NCBI GenBank assembly: GCA_905182995.1 | Contig: CAJJDP010000041.1 | Span: 370,577 to 434,576 of the forward strand | Length of the DNA stretch: 64,000 nucleotides | From: Paramecium octaurelia | Lineage: Eukaryota > Ciliophora > Oligohymenophorea > Peniculida > Parameciidae | Reading direction: 5' to 3' | In this document: in pieces, positions 24,389 through 36,576 of the stretch | Layout of the letters: each line of letters begins with the position of its first letter | Position numbering within the stretch: position 1 is the stretch's first letter | Notes under the pieces: generated by a model | What the model was told of the DNA's origin: nothing | The model's input: the letters and a program-made list of their open reading frames with translations, nothing else | Database searches by the model: none | Position numbers and translations under genes: made by a program

Positions 24389-24962
24389 ATGTATAGGAAT
24401 CTCACTTCTAACAATACAAGAACTACAGCTAACCTGCTTGGTTTGAAGTATTTGTTGAAGGATTTTTCGGATGTACCCACTAAGAAGTTCACAAAATTGA
24501 GTGCTGATGAAGTTAACCAAATTCTTAGCATTCATGAGTTGAACTCGAATTGGACTTTTGTAAATCTTATATTTATAGTTAGAATGTCAGTAGTTTAGGT
24601 CGTAAATACTAGTTTCAGAATTTTTAAGATTCTTTCAGTTTTATGGCATAGGTTTCTCAAATAGCTGAAGAGATGAAACGTAATTATTATAAAAAATTGT
24701 AGATTATCCAAAATGGTACAACAAGAATGGACTTGTCACAATCGATCTCACAACCAATGAGGTCAAAGGTGTAACATTCAAGGACGTACTACTGGCCTAC
24801 ACATCTGATCATATATCTTAGATTATTCAATAGAATCATAGTAATTCTATTTTTGATAATTGCAACATCCACGTTGAAAACCTTATCCAATAGTGGAATC
24901 ACAATTATCAAAAGGGTCAAGAACTTAACCAAGTAATTGACAAATCTGTGAACTTCTTATGA
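24389..24962 (+). CDS. Pterin-4a-carbinolamine dehydratase-like protein 2
   Basis: 175 residues, the same length as the paralog at 21420, with introns 24560-24582 (23 nt) and 24680-24702 (23 nt). The second intron sits at the same phase-1 position, inside the HxYPKW codon, as in paralog 1, so the pair descends from one gene. Core motifs are FQDSFSFMAQVSQIAEEM, KHYPKW and LVTIDLTTNEVKGVTFKDVLLAY. The first His of the HH pair is Lys and the third catalytic His is Asn, so dehydratase activity is unlikely by sequence. A scaffolding or dimerisation role, as for DCoH, is possible. Confidence 0.8.
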
Positions 24963-24999
24963 TGTACATATATGTAGATATTGATATAAAAAATTTAAA

Positions 25000-25209
25000 A
25001 TGGTTTCCTATTCTAAATATCCAATTGACCATGAAGAATTGTTGTTTCTTTCGATCCATATTGAATTTCTTGAGATTTAAGAAATTCGTTTTTTTATATT
25101 GTCATCTTGTAAGACTTTTGATAAACACAGGAATCTGATAAAACACACAAATAATAGAATGTATGATAGCAACTAAATTGGTTAATATAAGTTTGAGATT
25201 ACTTCTTGA
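25000..25209 (+). CDS. Small open frame, 69 residues, hypothetical
   Basis: ATG 25000 to TGA 25207-25209 in the ciliate code. The composition is protein-like (HEELLFLSIHIEFLEIQEI) but there is no recognisable family. It begins 37 bp after the PCD-like 2 stop. It could be a real short gene or chance. Confidence 0.3.
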
Positions 25210-25619
25210 GTATAAGAATTTTTGAATCCAATTTGAAATTTTACATACTTAAAGTTATATAGAAATTATTATAATTATTTCCGATTAATTAATTTAATAA
25301 AAATTATTATAAATTGTTAATTAAACTTTGTTTTTCTTTTATTAATTTCGATATATAGGCATTTAACTGTTATATGACTGAAAATGCATTACAAGTAGTC
25401 CATATCAAGAGGCTGAATAATCATGATGAGCAGGATTTGAAATAGCATAACACACATTTACCTTGATTTTATCAGAAATCTAAAGAAGCGTAGTTTTAAC
25501 ATCAATAATATAAATATATTTGCCTGTGTTTTAATATGGCTTCTCTCATATATTTGAAAAATGAATAAAGAAAAAGCTATTTATCATTTAAGAATTTGCA
25601 AATAAGTGCTAGCAATATT

Positions 25620-25620
25620 N
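25620..25620. other. Single N, assembly join
   Basis: One N between two perfect copies. It aligns with T at 24300 and T at 26940. Confidence 0.95.
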
Positions 25621-25708
25621 AATATGATGACAAATTATTCAATTAATTGCATACTTTTAGTTAGTTTAAATCCAATTAAAGAAAATCGTTTTAGCATTAT
25701 TAATATCT

Positions 25709-26282
25709 ATGTATAGGAATCTCACTTCTAACAATACAAGAACTACAGCTAACCTGCTTGGTTTGAAGTATTTGTTGAAGGATTTTTCGGATGTACCCAC
25801 TAAGAAGTTCACAAAATTGAGTGCTGATGAAGTTAACCAAATTCTTAGCATTCATGAGTTGAACTCGAATTGGACTTTTGTAAATCTTATATTTATAGTT
25901 AGAATGTCAGTAGTTTAGGTCGTAAATACTAGTTTCAGAATTTTTAAGATTCTTTCAGTTTTATGGCATAGGTTTCTCAAATAGCTGAAGAGATGAAACG
26001 TAATTATTATAAAAAATTGTAGATTATCCAAAATGGTACAACAAGAATGGACTTGTCACAATCGATCTCACAACCAATGAGGTCAAAGGTGTAACATTCA
26101 AGGACGTACTACTGGCCTACACATCTGATCATATATCTTAGATTATTCAATAGAATCATAGTAATTCTATTTTTGATAATTGCAACATCCACGTTGAAAA
26201 CCTTATCCAATAGTGGAATCACAATTATCAAAAGGGTCAAGAACTTAACCAAGTAATTGACAAATCTGTGAACTTCTTATGA
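25709..26282 (+). CDS. Second assembled copy of PCD-like 2
   Basis: Base-for-base repeat of 24389-24962 with introns at 25880-25902 and 26000-26022. It is probably the same locus assembled twice and should not be counted as a third paralog unless long reads show it. Confidence 0.75.
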
Positions 26283-26319
26283 TGTACATATATGTAGATA
26301 TTGATATAAAAAATTTAAA

Positions 26320-26529
26320 ATGGTTTCCTATTCTAAATATCCAATTGACCATGAAGAATTGTTGTTTCTTTCGATCCATATTGAATTTCTTGAGATTTAA
26401 GAAATTCGTTTTTTTATATTGTCATCTTGTAAGACTTTTGATAAACACAGGAATCTGATAAAACACACAAATAATAGAATGTATGATAGCAACTAAATTG
26501 GTTAATATAAGTTTGAGATTACTTCTTGA
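26320..26529 (+). CDS. Second copy of the 69-residue open frame
   Basis: Identical to 25000-25209, shifted by 1320 bp. The same doubt applies, plus the likelihood that the copy is artificial. Confidence 0.25.
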
Positions 26530-26995
26530 GTATAAGAATTTTTGAATCCAATTTGAAATTTTACATACTTAAAGTTATATAGAAATTATTATAATTATTT
26601 CCGATTAATTAATTTAATAAAAATTATTATAAATTGTTAATTAAACTTTGTTTTTCTTTTATTAATTTCGATATATAGGCATTTAACTGTTATATGACTG
26701 AAAATGCATTACAAGTAGTCCATATCAAGAGGCTGAATAATCATGATGAGCAGGATTTGAAATAGCATAACACACATTTACCTTGATTTTATCAGAAATC
26801 TAAAGAAGCGTAGTTTTAACATCAATAATATAAATATATTTGCCTGTGTTTTAATATGGCTTCTCTCATATATTTGAAAAATGAATAAAGAAAAAGCTAT
26901 TTATCATTTAAGAATTTGCAAATAAGTGCTAGCAATATTTTTAAAAAAACATAATCCAGTAATTAAATTAAAATATTTGTTTTAGCTTTTAAATC

Positions 26996-28111
26996 TCATG
27001 AGCCCAAGGACTATATAATAAAAATAGTATTAGATGGGCTAAGGGATTGTGAAAATTAATTGGATAAAATACATTAATTTATCAAGATCTGATTCTGGTT
27101 AAAATCATTCAAGTGAGCTATAATAAAATTTATTTAATAATCTTACTAAGGAGTTGATTCGATTTTAAATTACATATTTACTAAAGTACAATTAAATTAA
27201 GTTATATAAAAAACACATTCATACAACCCAACCTAATCCACGATACGATTGATTATTTTTTTGCAAATTTCTACTCTCGTTTAAGGAAGTTTTTTTTTCT
27301 CTCTTCCAATTATGATAAAGTTGACTTCATTTTAGTTCAGTTCTATAAAATGAATTTCTTTTATTTTATATAATTTCTTTAGACAACTAATCAGAGTGAA
27401 GAGGAGGGGCAAAATTGTATTAAACTGCTGCAGATGGAATAACACTTTAGCCGGATTGTTCTTCATAATAAAATTAATAAAACCCCTCAACTTTAAAAGA
27501 GTTAGTTACTCAACTTAATCTATCGTTACATTTTTAAAGTAGTATGACTATTATATAATATGCTTTTGGATTTCATTATAGTAGAGTTATTTGTCTATCA
27601 TTTTAATCTTTTTTAGCAACTTGAGATAAGAATAATTATTTTAATAATCTTTCTCTGATTAGAGTTCTGAAAATTTTAATGAGATATTCAATTCAATTAA
27701 TTTATTCATAAAGCAATTTATTACATATTTCTTTTTTGAAATGTGTACCACCTTAACCTGAAATTGATAGGTCTTATCATGAATCCTCTCTAATAAATAT
27801 TGATAAAAATCTTTTTTAAGATTGGAAATTCTAAAATCTTTTAAAAATTCTTTAGAATCCAAATTCATCAATTATTTAATTGATGAATTTGCAAATATTA
27901 AATCAATCTTATTCCAAGTCTCATCATAAGATAATAGCACTATCTTTTCTTCTATTAAATTATCCCATAAAAACAATGCTTATTTTTACTGTTCTTTTAA
28001 AAAAAATTAATTTCTATTATGCTTTTATCTGAAATACTCTTTTTACCAAAATAGTATCAAATACAATATGAGGATAAAGGAAAACGGATTCAAATAAGCA
28101 AAGTTCCTCAT
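26996..28111 (-). CDS. Membrane protein with PAS-like segment, tentative
   Basis: 371 residues in one uninterrupted frame (1116 bp), start ATG 28111. A strongly hydrophobic helix lies at residues 10-26 (PFSFILILYLILFW). The stretch after it, with IDLIFANSSIKQLMNLDSKEF, resembles the N-terminal strand and helices of PAS domains found in ciliate sensor-like proteins. No histidine kinase, receiver or channel domain follows. The tail is mixed. So it is a membrane-anchored protein of unknown function; the PAS label is a weak inference. Its 5' end faces the damaged gene starting near 28127. Confidence 0.6.
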
Positions 28112-28126
28112 GAATAATCGAGATGA

Positions 28127-29129
28127 AACAAATAGAAATTAAAGAAACTGATTTAATATAAAATTTGGGCATAAAGCAAAATTCAGTGCCATGAATTAGG
28201 AGATATCAAAAATCCAAGTGAATTCAATTTATTAGAATTCAGTATAAAAGTATGGCATAAATTGATAAAACGATGATAGTAAGCTTAGGATGGATATTAG
28301 GTAGCCTACGAGTGTGATGAATCGTTTTTTAATTAGTATGTAGTAGAATGTAATTGTTTACCCCAAGCAGATGATGATCATCATGCATCCAAGAGTAAAT
28401 TGTTACCTTTAAATCCAAAATATGCTAAGCATTATATTTGATAAAGAGAGTAAAAGCATCGTGTATTTAAAGGCATCATAGAGTTCGTTGGAATAACTTT
28501 CTTGATATTTACGTTCGAGTTTTGGGTCATGAAATCTAAGTGTGAAGGGATTCATAATGGAATTAATTAAGAAACAATAATTGATTCTTTAAAAACATTA
28601 GAAGAACTCATTTCTATAAATAAGAGCTTTATATTTAATGTCTCTACTAAAATCATAAAATATAATAAGTCATAAGTTTCAAGTCGTATTCGAATCTTAG
28701 TCAAGCTATCTAAACACCGTGTTAAATTTCATATTTGATAAACTGTTTGGAAGTAAATTAAATAACAATAGAGAGAAAATTAAGTAATTGGCATAGACTG
28801 AGGACCAAAAAACAATAAATAGTAACACAAATTATTCAATTAAGAGTTTTGTAGAAATTTGAAAATTAATAATGAAAAAGTTGTATAATTTCATTTTTTG
28901 TTATTGTTAACAGATTCCTTCAAAGGAAATTAGCACTTTTGGATTAATACACAATATTAAATTGAATGGAGTTGAAATTATTCCAGCTTAATGGAGAAAG
29001 AAAATAAATTAATTGTGTTACCAAAATAAAGAATTTTAGAATAATTAGATATATAACTAGTATTTGGTTGTTGAACATATAAATGTTTAAGATGCATTTC
29101 ATTATTAATGTAGACTTAGAAGACTTTGA
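28127..29129 (+). pseudogene. Membrane protein gene with in-frame TGA
   Basis: Four coding segments join in frame through introns 28250-28279 (30 nt), 28676-28700 (25 nt) and 28851-28880 (30 nt), ending at TGA 29127-29129. The first part is Cys-rich (ECDESFFNQYVVECNC); then comes one TM helix (GIIEFVGITFLIFTFEFWVM) and a cytosolic part with NFIFDKLFGSKLNNN. Two faults stand out. No ATG opens the frame after the upstream TGA at 28124-28126. One TGA at 28439-28441 interrupts the frame between LNPKYAKHYI and QREQKHRVFKG, with no fitting splice sites around it. It is a decayed gene, a sequencing error or two genes; the family is unknown. Confidence 0.5.
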
Positions 29130-29165
29130 AAGAATGACATTAAATTATTTAAGATTATTTAATTT

Positions 29166-29692
29166 ATGCAATATTTCTAAATTCTAAAACCTGAGATTGG
29201 AATTTCAATTACAAGGGGATTAATGAAAGGTGTTGTATTAATAATAATTGGAAAGACCATTTTAAGTTATCATCCTTTTGATTTCTAGGCAGATTATCCT
29301 GAATATGTGAGAAACATTTCATATTGAAATAGTTTTCTAGAATCCCATATAAACATCCTATCAGTCCTCCTATTTATGCTCCTCATAAAATGGAAGAACC
29401 TGAGGAAAGAGAGAAGTATGAAAAACTGTTTGACAATATAATTCAAATCAGTAACATTAATCGTGAGTATTATATGTTCAAACATCTGTTTCATCCTTCC
29501 TTAGAAGATGGCTTCATAATTAAGGAAGCATTGTGGGAATCTGATGGTGAGAGAGTGCTGGACGAAATAAGAGGTGAAGTCAGAAGACAATTAAGGCAGG
29601 CTCAAAATTTGGAACTTTAAAATCAGTTTCACGTTACCTAGAGAAAGGCATTGTTCTCAAAGTTAAATGGACAAATACGTCCTTCTATTTGA
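29166..29692 (+). CDS. Small membrane-anchored protein, possibly mitochondrial
   Basis: 166 residues with one intron at 29307-29332 (26 nt). The N-terminus has a short hydrophobic helix (GVVLIIIGKTIL), followed by a Pro/Tyr-rich stretch (RIPYKHPISPPIYAPHKM) and a charged helical C-terminal half ending NGQIRPSI. The pattern of one TM and a Pro/Tyr-rich linker resembles accessory subunits of ciliate respiratory complexes, but I recognise no specific subunit. A second in-frame ATG at 29223 would shorten it by 19 residues. The spacer to the upstream stop is only 36 bp, which favours the later start. Confidence 0.6.
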
Positions 29693-29734
29693 TAATTTAT
29701 TTTATAAAAGACATGTTTAAAGGAGTAATTAAAA

Positions 29735-30120
29735 TCAACTACAAACCCTATTTATAAAGGATTTGGTTTTTCTTTCGCTATATCCAGTCATGGAATCAAT
29801 AGAAGTTCCCCTATTAAGAAGATGAACAGATGGAATTTAGGCCTTCTAAATTGAATCAATATTAAACTATACCGCTATTTATTGTACAACATCGTAAAGC
29901 TCTTCATTGTCAACATTAACGAGGGCAAGCTACCATTTTTCACAATTCTTCTAAGCTTCTTGAATGAGCTGAGGATTCAACTTATGACATGGGGCACACC
30001 TATTATGGATTAATTTCAAGATCGTTACCATTCGGCAAAAAAACTAACAACAACTGGTTTTTGACAGCTCATGACGTGCTCCTTCCATTCTTAGTTGTTG
30101 TTTATTTAAACACAATTCAT
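29735..30120 (-). CDS. Thioredoxin
   Basis: 118 residues, one intron at 30000-30028 (29 nt). The redox site WCAPC lies at residues 31-35, directly after the strand PVVVSFFAE, followed by HKLNPQL. ALVNVDNEE is the next central strand, and IPSVHLL carries the cis-proline. Length matches classic cytosolic thioredoxins, with no signal peptide. The active site has Ala in place of the usual Gly (WCGPC), a variant also seen in other thioredoxins. It reduces protein disulfides with thioredoxin reductase. The gene diverges from the ORP gene over 111 bp. Confidence 0.93.
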
Positions 30121-30231
30121 CAAAAAATATAATAATGAATGGCCTTTATAGATATCTGAACCAGTTTATAAGATTGAATAGTGTGTAATAAAATGATTTG
30201 TTTTTATAAAATAATATTTTATTTGTAATTA

Positions 30232-33210
30232 ATGAATTCCGATGAAATGGAGAAATTACAACCAATGTTCAATCGTATTACTAGAGTTTCACAAAGTATC
30301 ATTTTACTTTAATGAGCAGAGCCATCAACTCAGAGAGCTATACCAATTAAATTTCTTTAAAAGATGGAACTACTTTAGAATTCGCTTCTTGATCCAACTC
30401 TGGAACTAAATTCATTGGACTACGATCAACTAACATTTGATGAATTAAATTAATTATTCAAACTTAACAAGGAATCCAAAATTGAATTGCTTATTAGTCT
30501 ATTCAATCTATTCTTCAAACAAAAGAAAGTGGTTGGTGAAATTGATATTTTGGGTAAAAGTACCATTTTATGGTCAAGGAAAAAGATTGAAATTGATCTA
30601 GACATAAGAGAATTGATGATTCATCGATAAAATCCAAAGGAAAAACCCTACATAATAGATTTGACGGAATTTCTAATTAATTACCGAGGCTATTTAAGAG
30701 GCAGATATCAATATGAATTATTATGTCGAGATCCCAATGCTTAGATCAAAGACATCATCATAGGGAGTGAAGATAAGGAAGAAATCACTAAGTGGATTGA
30801 ATATTTCTAAACTTGCTGCAAATAAGAAAATGTGGAACGATCCAAAACAATTATCTTAAAAAATGAGTAAGAAGGTGAAACCAAGAATTTCGATCTCAGA
30901 GACAGATATCGCACAGCAACCATTAAGAAAAAGTAAGCTGATGACACAAAGATAACCAAATAAATCACTTAGTCCAAATCATAATAACAATATATAGAAC
31001 ATGAAGCAATAATTATAGAAGAACAAATTATTCAAGAAAATTTACCCGTTATTTTTGAGAGTCTTAAAGAAAAGTTGAATCTTGAATTCCTAATGGATGA
31101 TCATGACTTTACTCTGATTTCGTTTGAACATTGTGCCAGAATCATGCAATCAAAATTAAACAAAAACAATTTTAGAGTTTATGTCTCCCTACCTAAAACT
31201 TCCCTTGAAATACTAATAACCTCGCTTTATGATCCCTATTCCTTGATGAAATGGAACAAACAAGTCAAGAATCAATCCATCATACTCTAAGCAACTCCAT
31301 TCCTAGCATAAATAGAGGAAATCAGAGAACCCTTAAGTTTCATTCACTAACCCAGAGCTTTCAAATTCTTGAGGTATATCTACCCAGTCAAAGATTCCTT
31401 TTTCATTATAGAAAAATCATACGAAAGCCATGAAAATGATGGATCTATCGAATGGAATATAATCGGAATTTTTATGCAAGATCTTCAAAGTAAAATTATG
31501 ATAGTTGACACATTTGTCTATAACAAGGGTTATATTACTTAACATTAGGATTAACAATTAATTTTGAATTACATTCAACAATTTCAAAATTACAAATAGT
31601 TCTTAAAGGAAGAAAATAGAAGGTAATCGATAGGCAATGTTAATTTACCAATATTTGTAAGTGAGGCCATGAGCTTAATTAATAGATACGAATAACTTAA
31701 AAATAAATAAATAAAAAGAACATTTAAATCCTAAGGGGTTAGAACTGCTTATTAAGATTAAACTATATCTCCAAATTTATCATCCTAAATGAGCCAATTA
31801 AATGATAACTTTTCTTTGGATGGTGACAATTAAAATAGAGACTCCTTTCTTTAGGAGGATATTCGATCAGAATAATAACGAATAACATCAAACCTAAAAA
31901 ATGACAATATATAATAATTTTATCTAATCTCCAAATATACAAAAGAGTCATTACATTAATTTTTATGCGATAGACTTTTAGATATTGAACAATAAGTGCA
32001 TCATCTCTCATAAATTCATTATTATTAAACCAAGCCACAACACAACATTTAATTAGAAAGATATGAAAAAGATAAGGATGGGAAGCACTTTTTCTATTAA
32101 TCAGATTGGGTATACGATGCTTAGAAAGGCTATTTGAAATTTGTAAATGATGAAAAGCTAGCTTAATAAAAGAAGGTCTTGTATTATATCTTATAAAAAA
32201 TTGGACAAAGTCTACTAAGGACAAGCATACTTCATATTTCTCTTCCTGTTCATATTTTTGAGAGAAGAACTAACTTACAAAGATTTGCTAGCTCTTTTTC
32301 TTATGCTCCTCATTTCTTAGAACCTGTAGTTAATAGTACTCCACTTGATTAAATGAAAGCTGTATTAGCCTTCATAGTATCAATGAATATATTGTATCTA
32401 TCCTTAGAAAAGCCTTTCAACCCAATTCTCGGCGAGACCTTTTAATGTTGGATTAAAGGGTGCCCTCTCTATTTAGAACAAGTTAGTCATCACCCACCGA
32501 TTGCTGCATTTATGATGTATGGACAAGGATACAATATTAATGGGCATTTTGAAACTTAAGCCAACTTAGGTTTGAATTCAATTACGGGTTAAAATTTTGG
32601 TAAGGTAAATTTGGAATTTGAAAATGGCACTAAGATTGAATTCAATAATTGCAAAGGTTATTTGGGTGGTATAACAATTGGAGATAGAATATTTTATTTG
32701 GAAGGTCCCATTTATTGTATTGATTACGTAAATGAATATTTGGGTGAGTTGTACTTTAATCCTCCTTGTGGATTGTTTGGGAAAAAGATGCCATTGGATT
32801 ATTTTCAAGGTTCCATCTTTAAAATTGATGAGAAGGAAGTCTAGAGATGGAAAAAGTTAGGGTACAAAAAGTATTAGGGATTGCAAGGGTCTGCTTAGAA
32901 ATATCCTGCTTTGAGTAAAATTGATGGATTGTAATTATAATGTTTATTATAAAAGGTGGTAATCTGAAGGTAAAAATTTCAATGTTGACGAGAGAAACAC
33001 TTTTAATATTATGACAGACTTTCCTTTTGAGGTTTATCCGGAGTAGTATCCACTAGCTTCTGATTCACAATATAGATTGGATTTGGTGTCTTGGTAACTT
33101 AATGATTTTGAGTTAACTATGAAACATAAGGTATTTTGATTGGTTAATTTGATTAGGAATATCTAGAAAACTAATAAAGGAGAGATAGATAATTCAGAAA
33201 AAAGAAATGA
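30232..33210 (+). CDS. PH-START-ORD lipid transfer protein (OSBP-related)
   Basis: 967 residues with introns 30296-30319 (24 nt), 32931-32955 (25 nt) and 33131-33156 (26 nt). A PH-like domain (VGEIDILGKSTILWSRKK to ITKWIEYFQ) lies near 85-190. A START-like segment follows near 270-430 (SLYDPYSLMKWNKQVK, RAFKFLRYIYPV, FFIIEKSYE). The ORD domain occupies about 590-967, with LEKPFNPILGETF, the signature EQVSHHPPIAAF near 745, and the C-terminal basic helix QQRRDRQFRKKK. ORD proteins exchange sterols and PI4P at membrane contact sites. Having START and ORD, two lipid carriers, in one chain is unusual. ORD is certain, PH probable, START moderately sure. Confidence 0.92.
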
Positions 33211-33267
33211 ATTAATTATGCTTAAATGTGATTTGTATATATTTAATGATATGTTCTATTAATTAAG

Positions 33268-35674
33268 TCATTTATATTTTATCAATTACATATTAATTGC
33301 ATCTCTTTCTAAGTATTCGTTTCGTTGCAATCTTTCTATCATTTATTTAATTTAAGCAAAAGGTATTTCAACATTTTAATTTTTCTTCATGTGTCCTTAC
33401 ACTTATATTACCAAATCACTGAATTGCATCTCTTTTTGTTTCTTCATTATCTTCACAATAGCCGCTTCAATTGCCAGATCCTTGTCATAAACAGACACAA
33501 CTTAAATTTGCAAATGAATATAGTACCTTATTCAACTTAATTCTAAGGGAAGTAGGTTTCAGTAACAATTTTTTTGCATTTTCCTTTTTTTTATTTGGTT
33601 AAATTTTCATTAAATTGATAGCATATTTAGTCATTGACAATTTGTTCATCCAATATTTTGGCATCCTTCATCATTTTACAATTCTGAATAACATATTGTT
33701 CCTTCAACCCAGTTAATGATGCTATACGATTCACATCTAGAATATCATTTCTATATTGATAGAGCAATAAGATGACTGCTTATGGGACACTTAAATTAAA
33801 TGTCAATGCTTTTTCAGTAGATTGTATTTCAACATAAGAGATCAGATCTAACCATATCAAAGTCTTTTGTTATTATCGCTTGGCTATAATCTCCTTTTGC
33901 TAAGTGATTATTTCTGATTGTAAATTTAATTAAATTTCATCTATTTCTGGCCAATGCTATTTATTAATAATGATAGGTGGTTGTATTTATAGTTTGTATA
34001 ATCCTTTTTCCTCTTGGATTTTAGTTACTTCATTTTCAGTCTTCTAGAAATCCTTGATCATTATTTTGAGTGATTCCAAATCCTGAGCACCACATTTCTT
34101 CTCCATCTCTTCAACTATATTCATCTCAATCGTACAGGCTAATTTACTTTTCTTAGCCTCCACTTGTCTTTAATATTTTATTAATCTCTAAGCCAATGAT
34201 ATTTTATATAACTAAAATTATAGACAATTTGTAATACTTTTAAAAATCTGGCCTTTTGATTTATAAATACAAACAACTTTACTATCTATTCAGGTGATTT
34301 TGTAGCATTCTTTGGTGAATTCCTTAACAGTTCTATCTATTCACCTATGAAGGTCACAAGATAATCAGCAAACTCATGATTCTTAGAATATAATAAATTT
34401 ACTTACTCCTATGGGGAGATTGATAAATGATTCAAATGCATTATTTAAAGCCATGATGAAATCTGATTTCTGAGAAAAACAACTTTCTATCAAAAACGAA
34501 TATTTCTAATAGAGGCTATAAAACTATCCAATAAAAGATGGATCTGAAAATATTTAATCTTAATTAGTTTCCACAATCTAATGATTCTTTTTTTACATGA
34601 TTGCCTGACCTTCTTATGTTATAATATTCTTAAAATTAGTAGTTATCTAATCATAATGATCATCCAAACTGCCATATAAATCTCCAATCAATTTTAGATT
34701 CTATTATTAAATTATAGGTTCTTTGTGAAATTCATTCAAAAGATGTTCGAAATTATTTGGATTAGTATCTGCCAATAAATATGGCTTATAGTATGTTAAA
34801 AGATGCGAATTAAGGATTCTATTCACTTATTCTAAGATTGTCTTATCTCCAAACTTCAAAACCTTTTCATTTATCTCCTTCTGTTGTTAAACCTTCCTCA
34901 AATACGCTTACGTGTTCACACTTTGATGCCAGGATTTATAATTCTATTAATATTTCTCTTCGAAATAATCAAATATTTTTTATTTAAACTCTTGTTCTAT
35001 TTTAAAATCCAAAGCTTCCTCAGTTGATTTTTATAATTAGGACATCACATTCCCAAATTCATACAGCAAATCACTAATTTTTATTAGTTTCTGTTCCTCT
35101 TCGCATGCCTAAAAATTATAATTCACTCAAAATTACAGTCTTAATCATATCAACCACACATTTAAATAAAACATTTTTAAACACAAGTTAAAACTCTTCA
35201 ACAAATATATTATCAAACAAACTTGAGTAAAACTCTGGAATACTCTCTTGTTACAATGTTTGCGCCTTAATAATAATTCGATTTGATTACAGCCTAATAC
35301 AACAGAATTTTAAATGATTTCACAGATTTCACGAAGGTTTTATGTACCTGAAGGAATGTTTCAACATGGTATAAAGCATCCTTATATTTATCTTAGAATT
35401 TAGGGAGAATCTATCATACATAAATTCTTCATTTTACATTTTTTGCACAATGTGTTTTTATGCATTTAATTGCCACTTTGATAAACGTTTTGGCCTCCTC
35501 CTATTACTGATCATTGTTTTAATTTTTAATATATTCATCAATATCCCTAGAATAATTTGATTATAAAAACCTATCGATCCGTGATTTTTCTTACAACGGA
35601 ACTTCTTTTTTCTCTAAAATATTAGTACAAGTTTCTTCAATGTAATCATGAAGAGATGATCTAGAAGGAAGCAT
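33268..35674 (-). CDS. Cullin, scaffold of a ubiquitin ligase
   Basis: 749 residues with introns 35411-35437, 35266-35290, 35109-35136, 34382-34406, 34212-34237 and 33501-33526 (25-28 nt). Cullins hold an adaptor at the N-terminus and RBX1 at the C-terminus. The C-terminal part is diagnostic: FNLSVPQAVILLLYQYRND with a winged-helix continuation, then AAIVKIMKKQK, where the Lys corresponds to the NEDD8-acceptor position, and IKQMIERLQRNEYLERD. The N-terminal cullin repeats are divergent helices. Which metazoan subtype it matches (CUL1, 3 or 4) I cannot say. It converges on the ORP gene with 57 bp between the two stops. Confidence 0.9.
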
Positions 35675-36576
35675 TCTTACTATTTTTTATTTATTAATTT
35701 TAATATTCACTTAATATTTGAGTTAATCAAATATAATTAAATTCTCCATCAAATTGTGTTTTCACTAACTCATTCTCGACTTAAATTTAAATCCCTCACT
35801 CAAACGAGATATTGATTCTACTTCTATTTAAATTTAAATGATCTCTTTAATTATATAATATAACTAATTTATATGGACATAAATCAAGGAATATGACATC
35901 CTGTTGATTTTAATTTCAACAGGTATAGTATTCTTCTCCTGTAACCAATTTCAATAGGAATAATTAGTATTTATCCAGTAACCATTTTAAATTCAATTAT
36001 TAATATTTCATTTATACTGCAATTCATCATAATAGTATTTCTTAAATATTTTTAGTTAAAATTTCTATCTCAATTATGCATTCATAAACTTTTTCATCAT
36101 CCGTTTAGAGTGAGTCTATGAAAGAAAGTGTAAAAAGTGATAACTATTTTTCTGTTCTACTTAATAAACCATTTCAAATCGGATTTTGATATGTTTATCG
36201 TTCTTTTTTAAAAGGTTCTTCAAATTTACATATTAAAAATAGCCAATCTGTTGTATTCTTTAATTTATTATAAAATAGTTAAGTAATGATGAAAATATTA
36301 TAAGAAGAGTTATAATGACAATGATGGCAAGAATTATTCATCTGTAATTTTGGCATTTCTTTTTGAAAAATGAATTTGTGTATTTTCACTATATTACTTT
36401 TAAGTTAAACAAATATTATTTGCCAACATTATAAATTGAATTATTATTTAATGGACATTTTTACAGAGTAACTGTTGTAACAAATTAACGAGTCTCATAT
36501 AATTGCTAGAGACTCTATCAAATTGATAGTTCATTTGGGAAGTGTAATAGTGGGTGAAAAATATATATAATCCTAA
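35675..36576. other. Gene-poor AT-rich spacer, 902 bp
   Basis: It separates the divergent cullin and the gene at 36577. It contains short near-repeats such as TTAAATTTAAAT (twice near 35780-35830) and imperfect copies of an AATTTCAA-type word near 35910-35990. No coding frame is supported. It is long for this otherwise compact window. Confidence 0.45.

Larger units (their letters stand above)
24301..25619. repeat. Perfect 1.32 kb direct copy A
   Basis: Identical to 25621-26939 as far as I can read, offset 1320 bp, with a single N between. It contains PCD-like 2 and a small open frame. Confidence 0.95.
25621..26939. repeat. Perfect 1.32 kb direct copy B
   Basis: Second copy; it is continuous with the unique sequence on the right. 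Collapsing A and B leaves one PCD-like 2 gene. Confidence 0.95.

Noticed and set aside
26856-27092. Plus-strand 78-residue frame starting MASLIYLKNEQ
   Set aside because: It overlaps the 3' end of the 372-codon minus-strand gene, which is longer and uninterrupted; kept as a weak alternative only.
31763-32224. Minus-strand 153-residue frame
   Set aside because: Antisense to the long PH-START-ORD gene; no conserved motif.
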